Positions 1 through 4,228 of a stretch of DNA of 7,257 bases are shown one piece after another. A program made the position numbers and the translations under genes. Origin of the DNA: Thermoplasmata archaeon (lineage in GTDB: Archaea; Thermoplasmatota; Thermoplasmata; Lutacidiplasmatales; UBA184). The notes under the pieces were generated by a model that saw nothing but the letters and a program-made list of their open reading frames with translations, was not told the DNA's origin and ran no database searches. Within the stretch, counting starts at the first letter, position 1, and each line of letters starts with the position of its first letter. Location: positions 1-7,257 of the forward strand of contig JASHYY010000022.1 of NCBI GenBank assembly GCA_030042815.1, given 5' to 3'.

Positions 1-657
1 ACGGTCGGCAACGTCCTCGCCCTCCGGCAGAAGGAGATGAAGCGGATGTTCGCCTACTCGTCCATCAGCCAGGCCGGCTACATGCTGATCGGGATCGCGG
101 TCGGCACCGCCCCGGCGCTCGCGGGCGCGACGCTCCAGGTCCTCGCGCACGTGTTCATGAAGACCGGGGCGTTCCTGGTCGTCGGCGGGGTCGCCGCGGC
201 GGGCGTCGGCCCCCTGATCTCCGACTGGAAGGGGCTCGGCCAGCGCCGACCGGTCCTCGGGGTCGCGTTCGGCCTCATGCTCCTCTCCCTCGCCGGGGTC
301 CCGCTGACGGTCGGGTTCGTCTCGAAGTTCGTCCTGTTCAGCGCCGCCGTCCAGGCGCAGGGGTACTTCGTCTGGCTCGCGGTCGCCGGCCTGCTCAACA
401 GCGCCCTCTCCGTCTTCTACTACGCGCGGGTCCTGAAGGTGATGTTCTTCGACGTCCCCGAGCCGCGACCGCTCGGCGCCGGGGCGGTCGTCGGCGGTTC
501 GGAGCCCCCGCTCCTCGCCGCGGGGGGCCTCGGCTACGGTCGGGCCGCCGCGATCGCGATCGCCGCGGTCGTCGTCGTGGCCCTCGGCGTCTACCCGCAG
601 CCGGTCCTCGGCGCGATCCAGTCCGCCGCCCAGCACTTCGTCAACCTCGGGGCGTGA
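1..657 (+). CDS. nuoN: Complex I-like proton-pumping subunit N (NuoN/FpoN), 3' part
   Basis: The reading frame is open from the first base, so the start lies upstream; 218 residues are visible. This is the C-terminal part of a Mrp-antiporter-type membrane subunit of NADH:quinone or F420H2 oxidoreductase, which moves protons as electrons reach the quinone. The fragment begins with TVGNVLALRQKEMKRM, followed by AYSSISQAGYM, a hallmark of the N subunit. HVFMKTGAF (Lys at fragment residue 54) and GFVSKF (Lys 109) carry lysines in the places expected for the conserved intramembrane lysines of this family. FYYARVLKVMFF follows around residues 139-150. About five or six hydrophobic segments are visible, the last at about 182-204. 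Nuo genes usually end with N, and no further subunit follows, so this is probably the 3' end of the complex operon. Whether the complex takes NADH, F420H2 or ferredoxin cannot be told from this subunit. Subunits L and M are related, but the AYSSI-Q-GY context favours N. Confidence 0.88.
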   Translation, partial: TVGNVLALRQKEMKRMFAYSSISQAGYMLIGIAVGTAPALAGATLQVLAHVFMKTGAFLVVGGVAAAGVGPLISDWKGLGQRRPVLGVAFGLMLLSLAGVPLTVGFVSKFVLFSAAVQAQGYFVWLAVAGLLNSALSVFYYARVLKVMFFDVPEPRPLGAGAVVGGSEPPLLAAGGLGYGRAAAIAIAAVVVVALGVYPQPVLGAIQSAAQHFVNLGA

Positions 658-661
658 GGGC

Positions 662-1762
662 GTGGAGCGGTTCGACGTCGTCGTGGTCGGCGCCGGACCT
701 GCCGGGTCGCTCGCGGCCCGCGCGGCGGCCGAGGGCGGCGCGCGGACCGTCGTGGTCGACCACCGGGACGAGCTCGGGCACCCGGTCCAGTGCGGCGAGT
801 TCGTCCCGTCGGCGCGGGAGCTCGCCGACCTGTTCGACGCACCGGAGCTCATCTCGGCCGCGTTCGACATCCCCTCGAACACGGTCCTCCGCGAGACCCG
901 CTACATGACGTGCGTCTCCCCATACGGCCACCGCTTCCGCTTCCCACTCGAAGGAGCGACCGTCTCGCGCCGGGCGTTCGACAAGGCGCTCGCCGCGCGG
1001 GCGGAGGGGGGGGGAGCGGAAGTGCGCTACCCGGTCGGTGTCACGGGCGTGCACGACGGCCGCGTCCGGTGCGCCGATGGGACCGAGCTCGAGGGCCTAG
1101 TCGTCGTCGGCGCCGACGGCCCGATCTCGACGGTCGGCCGGTCGGTCGGTTTCGCGCCCGAGCGCACGATGTTCCGGATGATCACCGCGACCGTCGACGG
1201 GCCGCTCGCCGACGAGATCGACCTCTACTTCGGCCGGGCCGCCCCCCACGGCTACGCCTGGTTCTTTCCCCGGGCCCACGACGCCAACGTCGGGCTCGGG
1301 GTGAGCCAGCTCGCGCCGGGCACCTCGCTCGACCGCCTCCTGGACCGGTTCCGGACCGAGGCGGGGTTCGGGCCGGTCCGGGACCGCACCCGCTGGTGGG
1401 TCCCGATCGGCCCTCCGCCCGAACGCCTCGTCTTCGGACGGGCGCTCCTCGCCGGGGACGCCGCAAACCTCGTGATGGCGACCAACGGCGGGGGGATCCC
1501 GACCGCGATGCTCAGCGGCTGGCTCGCGGGGACCGTGGCCGCGGCCCACGCGCGGAACGGCACGCCGCTCGCCGAGTACGACCGCGCCTGGCGGGCGGCG
1601 CTCTACGCCCCGCTGGCGCGGGCGGCTCGGATCCAGCGCTGGGGGGACCGGGTCACGGGGGTCGACCCCTTGCTGGCCTTGGGGATGCGCTATATCGGGA
1701 GCTCGGGTCTCGATGCGATGATGCGGCTGCGCTGGCCCCCTCGCCTGGGGAGGAATTCGTGA
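662..1762 (+). CDS. Geranylgeranyl reductase family FAD-dependent oxidoreductase
   Basis: A 366-residue flavoprotein that saturates prenyl double bonds, in archaea usually those of geranylgeranyl chains of membrane lipids and in some cases of quinone tails. The N-terminus FDVVVVGAGPAGS (residues 4-16) is the dinucleotide-binding fold with the GxGxxG signature. PVQCGE (41-46) matches the family's Cys motif near the flavin. VGADGP (149-154) is the second FAD motif. YAWFFP...NVGLG (198-213) is the substrate-side signature of geranylgeranyl reductases, and LLAGDAANL (262-270) followed by NGGGIPTAM is the third FAD motif. The length is slightly below the roughly 390-400 residues I recall for archaeal members, with no motif missing. 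GTG at 662 is the only start that leaves the FAD fold intact; the only purine-rich stretch before it (GAGGG at 656-660) is too close for an ordinary ribosome binding site, so coupling to the upstream gene 4 nt away is likely. Lipid versus quinone substrate is unresolved. Confidence 0.9.
   Translation: MERFDVVVVGAGPAGSLAARAAAEGGARTVVVDHRDELGHPVQCGEFVPSARELADLFDAPELISAAFDIPSNTVLRETRYMTCVSPYGHRFRFPLEGATVSRRAFDKALAARAEGGGAEVRYPVGVTGVHDGRVRCADGTELEGLVVVGADGPISTVGRSVGFAPERTMFRMITATVDGPLADEIDLYFGRAAPHGYAWFFPRAHDANVGLGVSQLAPGTSLDRLLDRFRTEAGFGPVRDRTRWWVPIGPPPERLVFGRALLAGDAANLVMATNGGGIPTAMLSGWLAGTVAAAHARNGTPLAEYDRAWRAALYAPLARAARIQRWGDRVTGVDPLLALGMRYIGSSGLDAMMRLRWPPRLGRNS
1006..1014 (+). repeat. Run of nine G inside the geranylgeranyl reductase gene
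   Basis: Nine consecutive G encode Gly residues 116-118 of the reductase in a variable region (AEGGGAEV). The frame is intact across it. Such runs are prone to miscounting in sequencing and to polymerase slippage, so the exact count deserves care. A shift of one base here would enter the frame of the downstream polyprenyl synthase gene, which happens to have no stop between 790 and 2817. Confidence 0.9.
1747..1753 (+). promoter_or_regulatory. Ribosome binding site for the polyprenyl synthase
   Basis: GGGGAGG lies within the last codons of the reductase gene and ends 5 nt before GTG at 1759. It complements the anti-Shine-Dalgarno end of archaeal 16S rRNA and decides the start of the synthase. 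No other start in this frame has comparable support, although the frame is open far upstream. Confidence 0.75.
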
Positions 1763-2817
1763 CCGCGTCGCGGCCGCCCGACCCGTCGCTCGAGCCGTCC
1801 CTCGAGAGCCTGGTCACCCAGACCCTCGGGCCCGGGACGGCCGACGTCCTCGGGGAGGTCCTGCCGACGCTCGTGCGCGACGTCGCCGACATCGACTGGC
1901 GCCTGAACCAGGTCCTCGCCTCGACCTACGCGCAGCTGACCGAGGCCGCCCGCTACGCGTGCGCCACGGGGGGCAAGCGGGTGCGCCCGCTCCTCATGGC
2001 CGCCTCGCATCGCGCCCTCGGCGCATCCTCGACCGCCCCGATCCACTCGCTCGCGGCGGCGTTCCAGCTGATCCACACCGCGACGCTCGTGCACGACGAC
2101 GTCATCGATCACGCCGAGACCCGCCGGGGACGGCCGTCGATGCCGCGGGCGTTCGGCACGCCGCTCGCGATCGTCTCGGGCGACTATCTCTTCGTCCGCG
2201 CCTTCGAGCTCGCTGCCGAGTACCCGAAGTCGGTGATCCTGCGCTGCGGCGAGGCCTGCGCCGACCTGGTCGAGGGCGAGGTGCTGCAGGACGCCGGGCG
2301 CTTCGACCTGTCGACGGGCCGAGAGCACTACTTCCGGGTCGTCGAGCGGAAGACGGCGGCGATCATCGCCGCGGCCCTCGCCTCGGTCGCGGAGATCGCC
2401 GGAGCGGGCCCCACCGTCCAGTCGGCCCTGCAGACCTACGGCACGGCCCTCGGGGTCGCCTTCCAGATCCGCGACGACCTCCTCGACGTCTTCGGCGACC
2501 CCGACCTGCTCGGGAAGCCGCTCTTCACCGACTTCCGCGAGGGCAACCCGACGCTCCTCTCGCTCGAGGCGTACGGCCGGCTCGACCCGCGCCGCCAGTC
2601 GGAGTTCGAGCGGCTCTTCCAGCTCCGACGCAAGGGGGCGAAACACCTCGTCCGCCTGAAGGAGCTGACCGAGCTCGCCGGGGCCGACACGGTCGTCGCG
2701 AACGAGGCGGCGGCGTGGACCGACCGCGCAGTGCGAGCGCTCGAGCCGCTCCCGCGTGGTCCCTACCGCCACCTGCTCGAGCGACTCGCCCACGGCGCGA
2801 CCGAGCGACGGTTCTAG
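1759..2817 (+). CDS. Trans-polyprenyl diphosphate synthase, probably long-chain
   Basis: A 352-residue all-alpha isoprenyl synthase that condenses isopentenyl diphosphate units onto an allylic primer with Mg2+. GGKRVRP (71-77) binds diphosphate. The first Asp-rich motif is DDVID (113-117), followed by RRGRPS. GD at 141-142, EGEVLQ (172-177) and RKTA (197-200) are the usual mid-protein motifs. The second Asp-rich motif is DDLLD (239-243), followed by GKP (252-254). Residues 5 and 4 before the first Asp pair are Ala108 and Thr109. In farnesyl and many geranylgeranyl synthases a bulky aromatic sits here and stops elongation, so a product of C25 or more is possible. The usual EGK near residue 263 is EGN, which I also recall from heptaprenyl synthases. 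The GTG start overlaps the stop of the reductase (GTGA), so the two are co-translated. Family membership is firm; chain length is inferred. A geranylgeranyl synthase for lipids remains the main alternative. Confidence 0.92.
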   Translation: MTASRPPDPSLEPSLESLVTQTLGPGTADVLGEVLPTLVRDVADIDWRLNQVLASTYAQLTEAARYACATGGKRVRPLLMAASHRALGASSTAPIHSLAAAFQLIHTATLVHDDVIDHAETRRGRPSMPRAFGTPLAIVSGDYLFVRAFELAAEYPKSVILRCGEACADLVEGEVLQDAGRFDLSTGREHYFRVVERKTAAIIAAALASVAEIAGAGPTVQSALQTYGTALGVAFQIRDDLLDVFGDPDLLGKPLFTDFREGNPTLLSLEAYGRLDPRRQSEFERLFQLRRKGAKHLVRLKELTELAGADTVVANEAAAWTDRAVRALEPLPRGPYRHLLERLAHGATERRF

Positions 2818-2821
2818 CGCG

Positions 2822-2836
2822 CGGGCCGTACGCCCG
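2822..2836 (+). other. Possible short hairpin just after the synthase stop
   Basis: CGGGC and GCCCG form a perfect 5-bp stem around a 5-nt loop, starting 5 nt after the TAG stop. There is no T-run behind it, so it does not look like an intrinsic terminator, and stems this short arise easily by chance at this GC content. It could still protect the end of the upstream transcript. Confidence 0.2.
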
Positions 2837-2841
2837 TCGAA

Positions 2842-2856
2842 CGAAAGGTACATTTG
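2842..2856 (+). promoter_or_regulatory. Possible archaeal BRE/TATA promoter for the membrane protein gene
   Basis: CGAAAGGTACATTTG forms an A/T-rich island in an otherwise very GC-rich gap. The CGAAAG part resembles a TFB recognition element and TACATTT a weak TATA box. Transcription would start about 25 nt later, near 2876, leaving a short leader containing GGAG before GTG 2893. The same bases could instead act as a leader and binding site (GAAAGG) for a TTG start at 2854, so the call is tentative. Confidence 0.33.
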
Positions 2857-2879
2857 CCCTGCGCGGGCTCGGACCCGCC

Positions 2880-2883
2880 GGAG
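2880..2883 (+). promoter_or_regulatory. Weak ribosome binding site for the membrane protein
   Basis: GGAG ends 9 nt before GTG at 2893 and supports that start over TTG at 2854. It is only a four-base match. Confidence 0.4.
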
Positions 2884-2892
2884 CCGACGACC

Positions 2893-3348
2893 GTGAGCGG
2901 TTCGACCTCGACCGGGGCCGGCTCGGCAGGAGCCCCGGTCACGTTCGACCATCTGCCGCCCCCGTGGGAGCCGACCCCGGTCCGCCCGCGCCTGCCGGTC
3001 GGCGTCGCGATCATCAGCATCCTGGTCGCGCTCTTCGCGGTCGTGATGGTCCTCGCGGGCCTGATCTTCCTGCTCGCCCAGTTTTTCGGCAACTTCGTCC
3101 CGCCGTCGCTCGAGATCTTCGCGTCCATCGACCTCCTCGGCGCGGCGATCCTGGTGATCCTCGGGGCCGCCCTCCTCGGGGTCGCGACGTCGCTCTGGCG
3201 GCAGGAGACCTGGGCGCTCTGGACGACGCTCATCCTCGTTTTCGGGACGTGCGCCTACCTGTTCTTCACCGGCTCGATCACCGTGCTGTTCCTGATCTTC
3301 GTCGTGCTGTTCATCTATCTCATCTCGGTCCGCCGGTACTTCTACTGA
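2893..3348 (+). CDS. Small four-helix integral membrane protein, function unknown
   Basis: A 151-residue protein with a soluble Ser/Gly/Thr/Pro-rich N-terminal stretch (about 1-33, probably disordered) and four hydrophobic segments at about 36-64, 80-102, 106-124 and 127-146. It ends in the charged, aromatic tail SVRRYFY. The loop between helices 2 and 3 reads SLWRQETWALW. That layout, with a Leu-Trp-basic...Trp-Ala-Trp-like loop and a basic aromatic end, resembles a widespread uncharacterised family of small membrane proteins in archaea and bacteria, judged from memory. There is no catalytic motif, metal site or signal peptide. GTG at 2893 is preferred because it has GGAG at 9 nt; TTG at 2854 would add 13 residues and has GAAAGG before it. 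Its stop overlaps the next start (TGATG), so it is translated together with the nitrilase-like gene, possibly as its membrane partner or only by genome compaction. No function can be assigned. Confidence 0.75.
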   Translation: MSGSTSTGAGSAGAPVTFDHLPPPWEPTPVRPRLPVGVAIISILVALFAVVMVLAGLIFLLAQFFGNFVPPSLEIFASIDLLGAAILVILGAALLGVATSLWRQETWALWTTLILVFGTCAYLFFTGSITVLFLIFVVLFIYLISVRRYFY

Positions 3349-4169
3349 TGCGGATCGCCCTCGCCGAGCTCGCCCCGGTCCCGGGAGACCTCGAGCGGAA
3401 CGTCGCGCGCGTCGCCGAGGCGGTCCGCGCTGCGCGGGCCGAGGTCGCGGTGTTCCCCGAACTGTTCCTCTCCGGGTACCGGGTCGGGGACCGGTTCCAG
3501 CGCCTCGCGCTCGCGGAGGCGGACCGGACGACCGAGGCGCTGCGCGCCCTCGCGCGCACGGAGCACGCCGCGGTCGTGGTCGGCGCCCCGGTCGCCTCGC
3601 GCGAGCGACGGGGCGAGATCCACAACGCCGCGGTGGCCGTCGACCCGGACGGCCGGGTGTCGGTCCAGGGGAAGCGCTACCTTCCCACGTTCGGCCCGTT
3701 CGAGGAGGGGGTGCTCTTCACGCCGACCGACGAGAGCCGCCCGGTCCGGCTCGGGGGGTCGTCGGTCGGCCTCGAGGTCTGCTACGACGTCTTCTTCCCC
3801 GAGGTCTCCCGGCAGCTCGCCCTCGCGGGCGCGGAGCTCCTCGTGAACGTCTCCGCCTCGCCGACCACGAGCCGGCGCCTGTTCGACAAGCTCCTGCCCG
3901 CCCGGGCGGTCGAGAACGCGTTCCCGGTCGTCTACGTCAACCGCGTCGGCGTCGAAGACGGGGTCGTCTTCGGCGGAGGGTCGGGCGCGTGGGACGCTCG
4001 CGGCGAGCCGATCGCGACGACCCCGGTCGACCTCCCGTCGCGCGGCGTCGACGAGCGGCTCGTCGTGGTCGAGCTCGACCCCGGCGAGTCCGGTCGCTGG
4101 CGGCCGTTCCGACCGGTCCTCCGGGACGTCGCGAGCCGGCCCGCGACCGGCCCGGGGCCGGCCGGATAG
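3348..4169 (+). CDS. Nitrilase-superfamily amidohydrolase, like the NAD+ synthetase glutaminase domain
   Basis: A 273-residue carbon-nitrogen hydrolase with the complete Glu-Lys-Cys triad: Glu38 in FPELFLSGY, Lys109 in GKRYLPTFGPFEE and Cys145 in GLEVCYDVFFPE. The family hydrolyses C-N bonds of nitriles, amides or glutamine through a cysteine thioester. Several stretches recall the glutaminase domain of glutamine-dependent NAD+ synthetase: FPELFLSGY, the K-YLP-FG-F-E pattern around 109-119, LVNVSASP (165-172), and YVNRVGVEDGVVFGGGS (196-212). The synthetase domain is absent and the length equals a single nitrilase domain, so this is free-standing. It could supply ammonia to a separate ammonia-dependent NadE, or be an omega-amidase or another amidase; the CYDVFFPE form of the Cys motif is also common in carbamoylputrescine-type amidases. 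No Shine-Dalgarno precedes ATG 3348, which shares its A with the stop of the membrane protein gene, so translation is probably coupled. The last 15 residues are Pro/Gly/Ala-rich and probably disordered. Confidence 0.88.
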   Translation: MRIALAELAPVPGDLERNVARVAEAVRAARAEVAVFPELFLSGYRVGDRFQRLALAEADRTTEALRALARTEHAAVVVGAPVASRERRGEIHNAAVAVDPDGRVSVQGKRYLPTFGPFEEGVLFTPTDESRPVRLGGSSVGLEVCYDVFFPEVSRQLALAGAELLVNVSASPTTSRRLFDKLLPARAVENAFPVVYVNRVGVEDGVVFGGGSGAWDARGEPIATTPVDLPSRGVDERLVVVELDPGESGRWRPFRPVLRDVASRPATGPGPAG

Positions 4170-4177
4170 GTCCGCAC

Positions 4178-4192
4178 CGTTCGACTCGAACG
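4178..4192. repeat. 15-bp palindrome upstream of top6B, candidate operator
   Basis: CGTTCGACTCGAACG has 7-bp perfectly complementary arms around a single central C. It lies between the nitrilase stop (4169) and the TATA-like element (4199-4204), about 6 nt upstream of the latter, where archaeal activators and repressors commonly bind. The next pair outwards (4177/4193) does not match. No half-site was recognised as belonging to a named regulator. Confidence 0.5.
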
Positions 4193-4198
4193 CGGCTC

Positions 4199-4204
4199 TT
4201 ATAG
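4199..4204 (+). promoter_or_regulatory. TATA-like element for top6BA
   Basis: TTATAG sits inside CTCTTATAGAG, the most A/T-rich spot of the 59-base gap. Its centre is about 27 nt before GTG 4229, which is the usual distance from TATA box to transcription start in archaea. This would make the top6BA message leaderless or nearly so. The sequence just upstream (GCGGCT) is a poor TFB recognition element. The TAG inside it is also the in-frame stop that prevents a longer top6B. Confidence 0.5.
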
Positions 4205-4220
4205 AGGTCGCCGCCCCGGT

Positions 4221-4225
4221 GGAGG
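4221..4225 (+). promoter_or_regulatory. Closely spaced Shine-Dalgarno-like GGAGG before top6B
   Basis: GGAGG ends only 3 nt before GTG 4229, shorter than the 5-9 nt usually seen. It would work only if transcription starts well upstream of it, which conflicts with the TATA position. Either it is a weak site or a different promoter is used. Confidence 0.4.
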
Positions 4226-4228
4226 ACG

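Noticed and set aside
790..1758. Long open frame inside the geranylgeranyl reductase gene, in the frame of the synthase
   Set aside because: The translation is Arg/Pro-rich low-complexity sequence typical of an out-of-frame reading of GC-rich coding DNA; the reductase frame carries all the family motifs.
1959..3347. Upstream extension of the nitrilase frame through the synthase and membrane protein genes
   Set aside because: The frame is open only by composition; the nitrilase fold starts at ATG 3348 (MRIALAELAPVPGDLERN), the normal N-terminus of the family.
4140..4169. GC-rich repeats (CCGGCC-type) at the end of the nitrilase gene as a terminator
   Set aside because: They lie inside the coding sequence, have no following T-run, and match ordinary Pro/Gly/Ala codons of this genome.
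4175..4195. T-loop-like TTCGACTC suggesting a tRNA remnant
   Set aside because: No acceptor, anticodon or D-arm sequence surrounds it, and the bases are better explained by the palindrome.
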